DNA of 59,638 nt from an uncultured Gammaproteobacteria bacterium (GCA_947259705.1 CAMYNL010000019.1:1-59638), one strand, 5' to 3'; shown: positions 27,109-36,962, numbered from the stretch's first letter. Notes: generated by a model not told the origin, from the letters alone. Numbers and translations are program-made.

Positions 27109-27423
27109 ATGAATCTAAATGACCCGTTCGGACGGCTTCAGCAAAAACAGCGAGACAGTTACGAAACACTGCGCGGCTCCTTGCGGAGCAAGGGTGTAGT
27201 CAATCGTGATGCCGCCGACATGGTGCTGAAGAACATGCTCAAAAACGCGCTGCTGATGATTTCCTTGGTGGTGCTCGTCGTAGTGGCAGCCGCGTTCTTC
27301 TTCCCGGACTCGATCGCCATTGTGATCGTGTTTGCGGTTATGGCCCTGTTCTGGATCGTAACCACGGCACTCAATGGCTATCGCCTGGTGAAGCGTTATA
27401 TCGAGCAGGAATTACCCGGCTGA
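27109..27423 (+). CDS. Small two-span membrane protein, unknown function
   Basis: A 104-residue protein. The soluble N-terminus (LQQKQRDSYETLRGSLRSKGV) is followed by two hydrophobic segments (residues about 48-66 and 70-88) and a short basic tail. Composition and codon use look genuine. I recognise no family. It is isolated, with a 441-base gap after it. Confidence 0.55.
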   Translation: MNLNDPFGRLQQKQRDSYETLRGSLRSKGVVNRDAADMVLKNMLKNALLMISLVVLVVVAAAFFFPDSIAIVIVFAVMALFWIVTTALNGYRLVKRYIEQELPG

Positions 27424-27864
27424 TGTCCTTGCGTTCGGCTGTCCGCAATTCGGGATCTGATGTGGCAAGTCCAGCGGATCACGACTTTCTCCTTCGCTCC
27501 AAACCGTTAACTGTTCGCTTACTCATCCACGACCATGCCAAAGGCGGCGGTTGCCGGGTCGACGGCGACCCTGGTGCCAAAGATATTGGTCCGACATCCG
27601 CGATTGCGCGTCCTACGCGTGGGCACTACGATTGGAAATCTCGCCACGATCATCGGCCGCGCTGTTGCACCGGCATGGTTCCCGCCGCCACGACGCAACT
27701 GCATGCGCGCCGTCGGGCGGGCGGTAGGCCGCGCGATCAGGCACCGGAAGGACATGTGCAACCCGCGAAGTGCCCGGGGTCCCTGCTTTTCACCTGTGCA
27801 GGACCCACCGGAGACCCTGCGCAGGTCGTCATGTCCCCCTGGCTCGCTGTAATATAATCGTGCC
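27424..27864. other. 441-base gap before the M48 protease gene
   Basis: No gene or repeat recognised. TATAAT at 27853-27858 ends 6 nt before the M48 start codon. If it is a -10 element the mRNA would be leaderless. No matching -35 was seen. Confidence 0.35.
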
Positions 27865-28671
27865 ATGCAAAAGCTCTTAGCCATCGTCATAGTGGCGGCC
27901 GTGGTCTGCGCCGCCTGTGCCACCAGCCCCACCGGTCGCCGCCAGTTGATGATCGTTTCCGAGGAGAGCGCCATTGCTGCCTCCAGGGAGGCTTACGTGG
28001 AGGTACTCAGACCGTTGGAACAGCAGGGCAGGGTGGACAACGACCGTGCGTTGAAGGCCCGTGTCAACAAGATCACCGGCCGGCTGATTGCGCAGGCGGT
28101 GAAGATGCGCCCCGAGACGGCAAAGTGGGACTGGAGCATCAAGATCATCGACGATCCGAAGACGGTCAATGCCTGGGCCATGGCGGGCGGCAAGATGGCG
28201 CTTTATACCGGGCTGGTCAAAAAGATCCAGCCCACGGACGATGAGCTGGCACAGGTGCTGGGGCATGAGATCGCGCATGCCCTGGCCAAGCATACGGCGG
28301 AAAAGATGTCGGTCGCTCTGGCCAGCAACCTCGGCATCGCCACCATCGGTGTGCTGGCGGACCAACCGGCGGCGATGAGCTCGGCGGCGCTCGCTGCGGC
28401 CGTAGCTATCCAGATGCCCAACAGCCGCAGCGCTGAATCCGAGGCCGACCACATCGGCATGGAGCTGGCGGCGAAGGCCGGTTACGACCCCCGCGCTGCT
28501 ATTACGCTGTGGAACAAGATGGGCAGGGAGGCCGGCAGTTCTGTGCCCCAGTTCCTGAGCACCCATCCGTCGTCCGACACCCGCATGCGCGAACTGACCA
28601 GGCTGCTGCCGCAGATGATGCCCTACTACCGCCAGGACGGCGAGCGCCCGACCTACCCGCTGAAATCCTGA
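27865..28671 (+). CDS. M48 family metalloprotease, periplasmic lipoprotein (LoiP-like)
   Basis: A 268-residue lipoprotein. The signal peptide ends in lipobox VCAAC. The zinc motif HEIAHALAKH is near residue 134 and the third zinc ligand is Glu in SRSAESEADHIGMELA. The C-terminal THPSSDTRMREL segment is typical of LoiP/YcaL-like proteases. It probably degrades misfolded outer-membrane proteins. No Shine-Dalgarno is present, and TATAAT lies just upstream. Its stop is immediately followed by a tandem GGGGTC-type repeat. Confidence 0.9.
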   Translation: MQKLLAIVIVAAVVCAACATSPTGRRQLMIVSEESAIAASREAYVEVLRPLEQQGRVDNDRALKARVNKITGRLIAQAVKMRPETAKWDWSIKIIDDPKTVNAWAMAGGKMALYTGLVKKIQPTDDELAQVLGHEIAHALAKHTAEKMSVALASNLGIATIGVLADQPAAMSSAALAAAVAIQMPNSRSAESEADHIGMELAAKAGYDPRAAITLWNKMGREAGSSVPQFLSTHPSSDTRMRELTRLLPQMMPYYRQDGERPTYPLKS

Positions 28672-28674
28672 CCC

Positions 28675-28705
28675 AAAAAGTGGGGTCCAAAAGTGGGGTC
28701 AGATC
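28675..28705. repeat. Tandem 13-mer repeat with AAAGTGGGGTC core (left bracket)
   Basis: Two near-identical 13-mers lie head to tail: AAAAAGTGGGGTC (28675-28687) and CAAAAGTGGGGTC (28688-28700), followed by AGATC. The 16-mer AAAGTGGGGTCAGATC (28690-28705) recurs as a perfect inverse copy at 30592-30607. It resembles the GGGGTC ends of the transposase element at 39365-40202. Confidence 0.8.
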
Positions 28706-28800
28706 CGAGTTTTACCCGGAGTGGGGTAACGTCCACCATTACTCGTTACGTTACTGTAGGGCTGCGGGGAACGGACGCCGGTATGCCGAGGAGAAGCATG

Positions 28801-29370
28801 ATGAGAACACAGACCTGCTTTGTCGTTACCGCCTCCGTGATGATCACGCAGGGGACGTGGGCCCAAACAGCGCGCGTTGATTACGGGACGGTGAACGAGG
28901 TCAGACAGGTCGATTTGATGTCCTCCGGCAGTACGCCTGCCACCGTGGGAGGTGCGCTGGCGGGTGGAACGATGGGCTATCTCTTCGGCAGGGGCAGTTC
29001 CACCGGCAAGAAGCGCCGGTCCATGATCGGCGGCGCCGCTCTAGGCGGTATCGTCGGCAACGTGGCCACCAGGGGAACGAACCAGGGTTACGCGTACACG
29101 GTAAAGCTGATGGCTGGAAGCAGCGTGAATACCACCACGGAGCAGGGACGTATCGATACCGGCAACGGTGAAACCGTTGAGCGTGGAGATTTGGCGAATA
29201 GCCGCCGGGTATCGGAGGCGCACTGCCAGCGCAGGGATACCGCGCCCTCGGCCGAGCACCTAAAGGAAGCCGGGGAGTGTGACACCGCCAAGGCAGCAAT
29301 ATTGAACGCCGAGACGACCGAGGCTCTCGAGACCGCGGTGCGCAAGGCTAGACTGCTGTGCGAGGAGTGA
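28801..29370 (+). CDS. Exported glycine-zipper protein, unknown function
   Basis: A 189-residue protein with a signal peptide ending GTWAQ. The following ALAGGTMGYLFGRGSS and SMIGGAALGGIVGNVATRG form paired Gly-rich helices, like the glycine-zipper 2TM domain of SlyB-type envelope proteins. The C-terminal half is polar, with a conserved-looking Cys pair. The second of two adjacent ATGs (28801) has GAGGAG at 7-nt spacing and was chosen over 28798. It lies inside the inverted-repeat bracket with cfa. Confidence 0.6.
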   Translation: MRTQTCFVVTASVMITQGTWAQTARVDYGTVNEVRQVDLMSSGSTPATVGGALAGGTMGYLFGRGSSTGKKRRSMIGGAALGGIVGNVATRGTNQGYAYTVKLMAGSSVNTTTEQGRIDTGNGETVERGDLANSRRVSEAHCQRRDTAPSAEHLKEAGECDTAKAAILNAETTEALETAVRKARLLCEE

Positions 29371-29407
29371 CTGCCCCGGTCCTGACCGGCATCCCCGTGG
29401 GTTGATC

Positions 29408-30523
29408 ATGGACAAGGCTGAACAGACCATCCGGAAGCTGCTAGCGCTCGCCGATATCAAAGTTGACGGCGATCGACCGTTCGACATCCAAGTCAACGAC
29501 GGCGAGTTCTATCAGCGTGTGCTCCGCGACGGCGTGGTAGGGTTCGGCGAGGCCTATATGGCCGGTTTATGGGATTGCAAGGCCCTGGATGAACTCATCG
29601 ACAGGGTGCTGCGCGCCGACTTGGAACATGCGATATCCCCGTTGAGCATGCTTTTGCCGGTGTTGAAGGCGAAACTGGTGAACCGACAGAGCAGTGCGCG
29701 CGCCTTCGACATCGGGGAATACCACTACGATCTCGGCAACGAATTGTACCGGCGCATGCTGGACAAGCGGATGACCTATACCTGCGGCTATTGGCAAAAT
29801 GCAAATGATCTGGACACGGCGCAGGAAGCCAAGCTCGATCTGGTATGCCGGAAGCTGGCTTTGCAGCCGGGCATGCGGATACTCGACATCGGCTGCGGGT
29901 GGGGCAGCTTCGCCGCCTTCGCTGCGCAGGGCTACGACGTCCGGGTGGTGGGCGTGACGGTGTCACGGGAACAGCTGGAACTGGGCCGTGAACTCTGCAA
30001 AGGGCTCCCGGTGGAACTGCGATTGCAGGATTACCGGGATATGGACGGGACCTTCGATCGCATTGTATCCCTCGGCATGTTCGAGCACGTTGGAGTCAAG
30101 AACTACCGCACCTACATGAAGCTCGTCCGTGACAGCCTTACCTACAACGGCTTGTTTCTGTTACATACCATTGGCACCAACACCAAGAAGACCAGCGTCG
30201 ATCCCTGGACCGACAAGTACATTTTTCCGGGCGGAATGTTGCCCACTCCGAGTCAGGTCTGTGCTGCGGCGGAGGGCGTACTGGTGATGGAAGACTGGCA
30301 CAATTTCGGCGTTGACTACGATCCCACCTTGCGTGCGTGGATGGCCAATGTGAATGACCATCGCGCGGAGCTGAGACAACTCGGCTACGACGAGCGGTTC
30401 TACCGTATGTGGCGATTCTTCCTGCTTTCGTCGGCAGGCGCGTTTCGGGCCCGCCGCAACCACCTGTGGCAGATCGTCTATTCAAAATCGGGGCTGGACG
30501 GCGGATACCAAGGCATCCGGTGA
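29408..30523 (+). CDS. cfa: Cyclopropane-fatty-acyl-phospholipid synthase
   Basis: Cfa methylenates cis-unsaturated acyl chains of membrane phospholipids using S-adenosylmethionine, usually in stationary phase or under acid stress. Hallmarks are FGEAYMAGLWDCKALDEL, HYDLGNELYRRMLD, MTYTCGYW, the SAM motif LDIGCGWGSFA, MFEHVGVKNY and, near the end, YSKSGL. At 371 residues it is full length. The ATG at 29408 is preferred to a TTG at 29402. It ends 7 nt before a second pair of 13-mer repeats. Confidence 0.95.
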   Translation: MDKAEQTIRKLLALADIKVDGDRPFDIQVNDGEFYQRVLRDGVVGFGEAYMAGLWDCKALDELIDRVLRADLEHAISPLSMLLPVLKAKLVNRQSSARAFDIGEYHYDLGNELYRRMLDKRMTYTCGYWQNANDLDTAQEAKLDLVCRKLALQPGMRILDIGCGWGSFAAFAAQGYDVRVVGVTVSREQLELGRELCKGLPVELRLQDYRDMDGTFDRIVSLGMFEHVGVKNYRTYMKLVRDSLTYNGLFLLHTIGTNTKKTSVDPWTDKYIFPGGMLPTPSQVCAAAEGVLVMEDWHNFGVDYDPTLRAWMANVNDHRAELRQLGYDERFYRMWRFFLLSSAGAFRARRNHLWQIVYSKSGLDGGYQGIR

Positions 30524-30529
30524 TTAGTG

Positions 30530-30607
30530 GAGAAAGTGGGTCAAGAAAGTGGGTCGGATCTCATGACTCTCCTAACGTTACCAAGAAATATGATCTGACC
30601 CCACTTT
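30530..30607. repeat. Tandem 13-mers plus inverted copy forming a hairpin element (right bracket)
   Basis: Two 13-mers ending AAAGTGGGTC (30530-30542 and 30543-30555) are followed by GGATC. After a 30-nt spacer comes GATCTGACCCCACTTT (30592-30607), which is inverse to the first arm and a perfect inverse of 28690-28705. It may act as a REP-like element and as a terminator structure after cfa. Confidence 0.8.
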
Positions 30608-30621
30608 AGGCCGAGCGTGGG

Positions 30622-31137
30622 ATGATGCTTGATTTATTGAGTTTCGATCGAGACCAGCGTGACGGTGCTGCAAGATCAGCAGAGCCGGTCTGGCGCCTGA
30701 TCGCCGATACCGTGATGGGCGGCCGGTCCAGCGGAGAACTGACGGTGGAAGACTTCGACGACCGTCGCTGCCTTAGGCTGCATGGGCACGTCAGCTTGGA
30801 GAACAACGGCGGCTTCCTGCAGGCGGCGGCGGACCTGGCCGGCAGTAAGGCCTTCGACGCGTCCTCGTTTCAGGGCGTGCTGATGGAGGTGGCCGGTAAT
30901 GACGAAGACTATAACGTGCATCTGCGCACTGATGCCATGCGACTGCCGTGGCAATCGTATCGCGCGCGGTTCCACGCCCGGCCCGGCTGGCACTCGGTGC
31001 GCCTGCCATTTGCCTCGTTCAGGCCCTACCGTTTTGACGCTGAGCTTGGCCTAGGCGGCCTGCGTCGCATCGGGGTGGTGGCCATCGGTCGGGAATTTAC
31101 CGCCGAATTGCGTCTGGCGCGGGTTGCTTTCTACTGA
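30622..31137 (+). CDS. CIA30 family protein (NDUFAF1-like)
   Basis: A 171-residue jelly-roll domain. Family hallmarks are WRLIADTVMGGRSSGEL, LHGHVSLENNGGFLQAAADL, and WQSYRARFHARPGWHSVRLPFASFRP. CIA30 (NDUFAF1) assists complex I assembly in mitochondria, while bacterial homologues are found in many contexts and lack proven function. No signal peptide is seen. The gene stands alone after the hairpin repeat. Confidence 0.87.
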   Translation: MMLDLLSFDRDQRDGAARSAEPVWRLIADTVMGGRSSGELTVEDFDDRRCLRLHGHVSLENNGGFLQAAADLAGSKAFDASSFQGVLMEVAGNDEDYNVHLRTDAMRLPWQSYRARFHARPGWHSVRLPFASFRPYRFDAELGLGGLRRIGVVAIGREFTAELRLARVAFY

Positions 31138-31212
31138 AAACGGGCCTCCTCGGCGGCGCCCGGCTCAATTTTGTCTATTATCTGACTGATAACGGACAGA
31201 TAAACGGAGACC

Positions 31213-31623
31213 ATGATGAGCGCGCTGCAGAAACAACTGCTCCTCAAGGCCGGGGAGAATGTCTTCGAGGAAGGAGACAAAGGCGACAGCATGTATGTGG
31301 TGAGTCAGGGGCAAGTTCAGATCCACCGCGGCAGCAGCAATGGCCGGGTTGTGCTGACCACGCTGGGCGAGGGAGAATTTTTCGGCGAGATGGCCATTGT
31401 GCAGAACACCAAGCGCACCGCCACCGCCACCGCCCTGTGCGATACCACCTTGATGGAGGTCCCGGCATCGGAGCTTGACGAACTGATGGCAACTAAGCCT
31501 GACTTCGGAGCCCGGATGATCCGGGAACTGGTACACCGGCTCTGGGAGACCAGCGACCACCTGGTCGGGGAGCGAGAGAAGCTCGGGATCGTATTGGCCA
31601 CGGAAAGGATCATCAACGGCTGA
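31213..31623 (+). CDS. Single-domain cyclic-nucleotide-binding protein
   Basis: A 136-residue cNMP-binding beta-roll with no DNA-binding domain. The phosphate-binding cassette is visible in LGEGEFFGEMAIVQNTKRTATATA. GDKGDSMYVVSQGQVQIH is typical of the family. GGAGA precedes the ATG. Lacking an HTH, it is not a transcription factor of Crp type but may be a second-messenger-sensing partner. A short inverted repeat TTATC-N5-GATAA (31178-31192) lies 20 nt upstream of the start and could be an operator. Confidence 0.88.
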   Translation: MMSALQKQLLLKAGENVFEEGDKGDSMYVVSQGQVQIHRGSSNGRVVLTTLGEGEFFGEMAIVQNTKRTATATALCDTTLMEVPASELDELMATKPDFGARMIRELVHRLWETSDHLVGEREKLGIVLATERIING

Positions 31624-31675
31624 AGCCTCGGCACCGGCAGCTCCTTATCGGCGCCCGATATGCGGTCCGCCTGTG

Positions 31676-33955
31676 CTAGGCTTCGACCTCGCTCAACTGC
31701 GACTGTGCCACACTGACCGCGGTCATGTTGACCAGCCCGCGCACGGTGATGGACTGTGCAACCACGTGCGCGGGCTTGGCCGACCCCACCAGGATCGGTC
31801 CCACGGTGATACCGCCACCCAGCACTTTCAACAGGCTGTATGCGATATGCGCGGCGTCACCGTTGGGCATGATGAGGAGGTTGGCCTGGCCCTTCAGGCG
31901 TGACTGGCCGAACACCGCGGTGCGCAGCTCCTCAGACATCGCCGCGTCACCCTGCATCTCACCCTCTGCCTCGAGATCAGGATCCCGCTCGTGCAGCATG
32001 CGCATTGCCACGCGCATCTTGATGGCGGAGTCAGTGTCGTGGGACCCGAAGTTCGAACGCGACAACAGCGCCACCTTGGGTGTAATGCCGAAGGCACGCA
32101 CCTCCTTGGCGGCCAGCAGGGTCATCTCGACGATCTCCTCGGCGCTGGGTTCCGGCGTGATGTGGGTATCGCACAGGAAGAACGTGCCGCTGGGGAGAAT
32201 CAGTGCCGTGACCGTCGACAGGTCATGCACCCCGGCACCTTTGCCGATGATCTCGCGCACGTCCTTGAGATGGCTGGGGAACTTCCCGATGGTGCCGCAG
32301 ATCATGGCGTCCGCGTCACCCTGCCGCAGCATCAGTCCTGCCGCTACGGTGGGGTTGGTGCGCACGATGGCGTCGGCTTCCTTCCACGACACGCCGTGCC
32401 GGCGCACCAACTGGTGATAGAGATCGTGAAACTGCGGCAGCCGCTCGTCCTCCGCGATGTTGACCAGCTCGAAGTGTTCGCCCGCGCGCAAACGCAGCCC
32501 CAGCGCATCGATGCGCTCATGGATGATGTCCGGACGGCCCACCAGAATCGGGTGTGCTATGCCTTCGTCGACCACCTCCTGGACAGCCTGCAGCACCCGG
32601 CGTTCCTCGCCTTCCGCATAAACCAGTCGCTTCGGGGACAGCTTGGCGGTGGCCACCACCGGCCGCATCACCGACATCGAGCGGTAGACGAAGTTGTTCA
32701 GTGAGTCCAGGTAGGCCCGCATGTCCTCGATCGGCTTGGTGGCGACACCCGAAGTCATCGCTGCTCGCGCCACGGCGGGCGCGATCTGGAGGATGAGTCG
32801 CGGATCGAAAGGCTTCGGAATGAGGTAGTCCGGCCCGAATCGCAGGGGCTGTTCACCATAGGCTTCCGTAAGGCGTTCGGAAGGTTCGGCCATGGCGAGG
32901 TCAGAGATCGCCTTCACGCAGGCCAGCTTCATCTCCTCGTTGATGCTCGTGGCGCCGACATCGAGCGCGCCCCGGAAGATGTAGGGAAAGCACAGCACGT
33001 TATTGACCTGGTTCGGAAAATCGGATCTCCCGGTGGCGATGACCGCGTCGGCGCGCGCCGCGCGCGCCACGTCCGGCATGATCTCCGGCACCGGGTTGGC
33101 CAGCGCCAGGATCAACGGCCGCTCGCTCATGCGCTTGACCATGTCGGGTTTGAGCACGTTGGGCGCAGACAGGCCGAGAAAGATGTCGGCACCACCGATC
33201 ACTTCGTCCAGCGTTCGCGCCTCGGTGTCGACGGCATAGGCCTCCTTCCACGGGTCCATGTGCTTCCTGCGCCCTCGGTACACTACGCCCTCCTTGTCGG
33301 TGACGATGATATTTTCCTTCCTGATCCCCAGTCCTACCAGCAGGTTGAGGCAGGCCAGCGCAGCCGCACCGGCGCCGCTGGCCACCAGTCGCACCTCGTC
33401 TACCTTCTTACCGACCACCCGCAGGCCGTTGATTACCGCCGCGCTGGCGATGATGGCGGTGCCATGTTGGTCATCATGAAACACCGGGATATTCATCTGC
33501 GCCCGCAGGGCCTGCTCGATCTGGAAGCACTCCGGGGCCTTTATGTCTTCCAGGTTTATGCCGCCGAAGGTGGGCTCCAGCCGTGCCACGGTCTTGATGA
33601 ATTCGTCAGGGTCTTGTTCGCTGACCTCGATGTCGAATACGTCTATGCCGGCGAACTTCTTGAACAGCACTGCCTTGCCTTCCATGACCGGCTTTGACGC
33701 CAGCGGGCCGATGTCTCCCAGTCCGAGTACCGCGGTGCCATTGGTGATCACTCCGACCAGGTTCTGGCGCGCCGTCATCGTGGCTACCTGCATCGGATCC
33801 TCGACTATGGCCTCGCAGGCGATGGCCACGCCGGGCGAATAGGCGAGCGACAGGTCGCGCTGCGTGACCATGGGTTTGGTTGGAATGATGGCGAGCTTGC
33901 CGGGTTTGGGGATGCGGTGGTAACTGAGTGCAGCTTCTTTGAATTCGTCTGACAT
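31676..33955 (-). CDS. maeB: NADP-dependent malic enzyme MaeB (malic enzyme-phosphotransacetylase fusion)
   Basis: A 759-residue protein. Residues about 1-420 carry the malic enzyme: [32 protein letters not shown] and [12 protein letters not shown]. Residues about 430-759 carry a phosphotransacetylase-like domain ending [17 protein letters not shown]. In enterobacterial MaeB the second domain is regulatory, responding to acetyl-CoA. It converts malate to pyruvate with NADP. It is convergent with the cyclic-nucleotide-binding gene with about 50 nt between stops and no clear terminator. Confidence 0.95.
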   Translation of the reverse strand: MSDEFKEAALSYHRIPKPGKLAIIPTKPMVTQRDLSLAYSPGVAIACEAIVEDPMQVATMTARQNLVGVITNGTAVLGLGDIGPLASKPVMEGKAVLFKKFAGIDVFDIEVSEQDPDEFIKTVARLEPTFGGINLEDIKAPECFQIEQALRAQMNIPVFHDDQHGTAIIASAAVINGLRVVGKKVDEVRLVASGAGAAALACLNLLVGLGIRKENIIVTDKEGVVYRGRRKHMDPWKEAYAVDTEARTLDEVIGGADIFLGLSAPNVLKPDMVKRMSERPLILALANPVPEIMPDVARAARADAVIATGRSDFPNQVNNVLCFPYIFRGALDVGATSINEEMKLACVKAISDLAMAEPSERLTEAYGEQPLRFGPDYLIPKPFDPRLILQIAPAVARAAMTSGVATKPIEDMRAYLDSLNNFVYRSMSVMRPVVATAKLSPKRLVYAEGEERRVLQAVQEVVDEGIAHPILVGRPDIIHERIDALGLRLRAGEHFELVNIAEDERLPQFHDLYHQLVRRHGVSWKEADAIVRTNPTVAAGLMLRQGDADAMICGTIGKFPSHLKDVREIIGKGAGVHDLSTVTALILPSGTFFLCDTHITPEPSAEEIVEMTLLAAKEVRAFGITPKVALLSRSNFGSHDTDSAIKMRVAMRMLHERDPDLEAEGEMQGDAAMSEELRTAVFGQSRLKGQANLLIMPNGDAAHIAYSLLKVLGGGITVGPILVGSAKPAHVVAQSITVRGLVNMTAVSVAQSQLSEVEA

Positions 33956-34232
33956 GATTTAGTCTCGTGACTGTGGCTGCGATCGCTCTGCTTCCCGTTG
34001 CACGTTCGCCGGGAGCGCATCGACAGAGAGGGGCCGGTGCGGGCAGGCTAACATAGAAAACGTCGCGCTGTATCGCTGTCATCGGGGTCCGCATAGAAGT
34101 TAGAATGCCATGCTCTGGCCCGTCCTCGGATGGATGCGATGCCGACTGTCGCAACGTGGCCCCGTTGCCTGCGAACGTCGGCATGCCACCACAAGCGTCG
34201 GACGATCAGCACGAGCACGAAGAACCACGAGC

Positions 34233-35015
34233 ATGACCTTTTACGGCAGAGATTTCATGACACTTACCCTGTTGCTGGCCTGGCTGCTGGTGCCGGTAGC
34301 GCTGGCGGCGGACAAGGTGGACGCCATGGCGCAGCAAGGCGAGGCCCGCATCAAGGAAGGCCAACAGTCCCAGCGGCAGATCGACAAGCTGGCGGACCAG
34401 ACCGGTGACCTGGTCGCGGAGTACAGGACAGTGGTGAAGATGGTGGACGGGCTGCGCGTCTATAACGATCTGCTGCAGCGGCAGGTCGACGGCCAGCTCT
34501 CCGAGATTGATGCACTGACGGCATCCATCGATCAGGTATCGCTGATCGAACGACAGGTGGTGCCGTTGATGGTGCGCATGATTGACTCGCTGGAGGAGTT
34601 CACACGCCTCGACGTGCCGTTCCTGTCTGAAGAACGCAGCGACCGCGTCGCCATACTGCGCGCCATGATGCTGCGCGCCGACGTGACGGCGGCAGAGAAG
34701 TTCCGCCGCGTGCTGGAGGCCTACCAGATCGAGGGCGATTACGGCCGCACCATCGAGGCCTACAAGGGCACGCTGGAGGTCGATAGCGCCGGTCGGGAAG
34801 TGGACTTCCTGCGCATCGGCCGGGTGGTGCTGATGTATCAAACCACGGGGGGCGACCGGATCGGGGTCTGGGACCAGGGCCAGGGCGGCTGGCGCGAATT
34901 GCCGGCGGCCGAGTACCGCCAGCAGGTGGCCCAGGGCCTGCGCATGGCGCGCGCGCAGGTTCCGCCCGACTTGCTGATCTTGCCGGTGCCGGCGCCGCGG
35001 GAGCTGGGGCGATGA
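34233..35015 (+). CDS. DUF3450 periplasmic protein of a TonB2-type cluster
   Basis: A 260-residue exported coiled-coil protein. The signal peptide ends VALAA; most of the first half is heptad-like (EGQQSQRQIDKLADQTGDLV). IEAYKGTLEVD and VDFLRIGRVVLMYQT are the DUF3450 core. The start at 34233 gives an n-region with arginine; ATG 34257 is an alternative. Its stop overlaps the start of the next gene by 4 nt (ATGA). In Vibrio-type TonB2 systems a DUF3450 protein accompanies TtpC and is thought to help transfer energy to TonB. Confidence 0.88.
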   Translation: MTFYGRDFMTLTLLLAWLLVPVALAADKVDAMAQQGEARIKEGQQSQRQIDKLADQTGDLVAEYRTVVKMVDGLRVYNDLLQRQVDGQLSEIDALTASIDQVSLIERQVVPLMVRMIDSLEEFTRLDVPFLSEERSDRVAILRAMMLRADVTAAEKFRRVLEAYQIEGDYGRTIEAYKGTLEVDSAGREVDFLRIGRVVLMYQTTGGDRIGVWDQGQGGWRELPAAEYRQQVAQGLRMARAQVPPDLLILPVPAPRELGR

Positions 35016-36397
35016 GGGCCTTATCACGGGCGCTGCTCGCCGGTGCCGTGGCTCTTTTCGGGGCCACCAAACCGGTGTGCGCGGCCGAGCGGATTTCACT
35101 GGACGAGTTGCTTGAGCAGGTCAAGGCCGGGCGCGCGCGTGATGCGCGCGAAAACCAGGCCAGGATCGAGGCCTTCGAGGCGGACCAGGCGCGCCAGGCC
35201 AAACTGCTGACGGCGGCCCGGGCGGAGCAGGAGAAAGAGGAGCAGCGCTCGCAGGACCTGGAGGCGCGTTTCGAGAACAACGAGACCCGCGTCGCTGAAC
35301 TGGAACAGCAGTTGCAGGAGCGCCTGGGGTCGCTGAAAGAGTTGTTCGGGGTGTTGCAGCAGGTGGCAGGTGATGCCCGCGGTCAGTTCGACAATTCCCT
35401 GACCCAGGTGCAGTTCCCCGAGCGCAGCGAGTTCCTCACCGCACTGGCGCAAAAGATGGGACAGACCAGCCGCCTGGCGTCTCTGGAGGAGATCGAACGG
35501 CTGTGGTTTGAGCTGCAGCGTGAAATGACGGAGTCGGGGAAGGTATCCCGCTTCACCGCGCCGGTGATCTCTGCTAGCGGCGAACGTCAACCGCGCACGG
35601 TGACCCGGGTGGGTGTTTTTAATGTGGTGGCGGACGGCAAATACCTGAACTACGTACCGGAAACCGGCAATCTGGTCGAGTTGCCGCGGCAACCGCGAGG
35701 CCGCTACCTGCAGCGGGCGAGTCAGCTGGAGGCTGCCGTGGACGAAATGACCGCCTTCGGCATTGACCCCACGCGTGGCCAGATACTGTCCCTGCTGGTG
35801 CAGGAGCCCACGCTGCGCGAGCGGATCGAACAAGGCGGCGCGGTGGGTTATGTAATCATCGCGCTGGGCGCGATCGCATTGCTGGTGGCGCTGGAACGGC
35901 TGTTGGTGTTGACCGTGACCTGGGCGCGGGTACGGCGCCAGACCGCCAACCTGGACCAGCCGGGGGACAATCCGCTGGGGCGCGTGTTGAAGGTCTACCA
36001 GGACAACCCCCGGGCCGACGTCGAAACCCTGGAATTGAAGCTGGCCGAGGCGGTGCTCAAGGAAACACCGCGGTTCAACCGCATGCTGATGCTGCTCAAG
36101 ATCATCGCCGTGGTGGCGCCGTTGCTGGGCCTGCTGGGCACGGTGATCGGCATGATAATCACCTTCCAGGCGATCACCCTGTTCGGCACCGGCGATCCCA
36201 AGTTGATGGCGGGCGGCATATCCCAGGCACTGGTCACCACCGTGCTGGGTCTGTGCGTGGCAATACCCACGGTGCTGTTGCATACGCTGGTCGCCAGCCG
36301 GTCCCGGCGCCTGACCCAGGTGCTGGAGGAGCAGGGCGCCGGCCTGATTGCGGAGCAGGCCGAGCGGCAGCACGCTGCCGCCGCGGCCCCGGCCTGA
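35012..36397 (+). CDS. ttpC: TtpC-like ExbB/TolQ proton channel with long periplasmic N-terminus
   Basis: A 461-residue inner-membrane protein. The signal peptide ends VCAA. A large coiled-coil periplasmic domain (residues about 40-270) precedes three membrane spans with the MotA/TolQ/ExbB core: LLKIIAVVAPLLGLLGTVIGMIITFQ and GGISQALVTTVLGLCVAIPTV. This extended form matches TtpC of Vibrio TonB2 systems, where it is an essential extra component. It is translationally coupled to the DUF3450 gene and followed 10 nt later by a second, short ExbB. Confidence 0.92.
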   Translation: MRALSRALLAGAVALFGATKPVCAAERISLDELLEQVKAGRARDARENQARIEAFEADQARQAKLLTAARAEQEKEEQRSQDLEARFENNETRVAELEQQLQERLGSLKELFGVLQQVAGDARGQFDNSLTQVQFPERSEFLTALAQKMGQTSRLASLEEIERLWFELQREMTESGKVSRFTAPVISASGERQPRTVTRVGVFNVVADGKYLNYVPETGNLVELPRQPRGRYLQRASQLEAAVDEMTAFGIDPTRGQILSLLVQEPTLRERIEQGGAVGYVIIALGAIALLVALERLLVLTVTWARVRRQTANLDQPGDNPLGRVLKVYQDNPRADVETLELKLAEAVLKETPRFNRMLMLLKIIAVVAPLLGLLGTVIGMIITFQAITLFGTGDPKLMAGGISQALVTTVLGLCVAIPTVLLHTLVASRSRRLTQVLEEQGAGLIAEQAERQHAAAAAPA

Positions 36398-36407
36398 GGT
36401 CAGGGAG

Positions 36408-36944
36408 ATGCAGGAACTGATAGCAATCATGCCGATGCTCAACTCGGTACGTGCGTTCTTCGAACTGGGCGGGGACGTGCTGCTGCTGATTGCGATGCTG
36501 TCACTGCTGATGTGGGCGCTGATCTTCGAGCGGCTGATCTACCTTTGGAGGGCGCACCCGCGCGTGGTGCACAACACGCTGCAGGCGTGGGAGGCGCGCG
36601 GCGAACGCAGTTCATGGCATGCCCACCGAATTCGCGAGCGACTGATATCCCTGGTAGCCCAGGGCCTCGAACGCAACCTGTCGCTGATCAAGACTTGCGT
36701 TGCCCTGTGTCCGCTGCTCGGGTTGCTGGGCACGGTGACCGGCATGGTGGAGGTGTTCGAGGTAATGGCGATCTCCGGGTCCGGCAATCCACGTTCCATG
36801 GCCGCGGGTGTTTCCAAGGCGACGGTGCCGACCATGGCGGGTATGGTGGCGGCCTTGTCCGGCCTGGCCATGAGCGCTTACCTGCAGAAGAAGGCGGGGC
36901 GCGAGCGCAAGCTGATCGGGGAACACATGACCATGGACCATTGA
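36408..36944 (+). CDS. exbB: ExbB-type proton channel subunit
   Basis: A 178-residue MotA/TolQ/ExbB protein. Core segments are TCVALCPLLGLLGTVTGMVEVFEVM and AAGVSKATVPTMAGMVAALSGLAMSA. The N-terminal helix is VLLLIAMLSLLMWALIFERLIYLW. It should form the pentameric motor with ExbD that uses the proton gradient to energise TonB. The start at 36408 (MQELIA) comes shortly after the ttpC stop with AGGGAG nearby. Confidence 0.92.
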   Translation: MQELIAIMPMLNSVRAFFELGGDVLLLIAMLSLLMWALIFERLIYLWRAHPRVVHNTLQAWEARGERSSWHAHRIRERLISLVAQGLERNLSLIKTCVALCPLLGLLGTVTGMVEVFEVMAISGSGNPRSMAAGVSKATVPTMAGMVAALSGLAMSAYLQKKAGRERKLIGEHMTMDH

Positions 36945-36962
36945 ACAGAGCGAGGTAGCGAC

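Noticed and set aside
27519-27974. Minus-strand frame in the gap before the M48 gene
   Set aside because: It overlaps the M48 signal peptide region antisense and has no family features.
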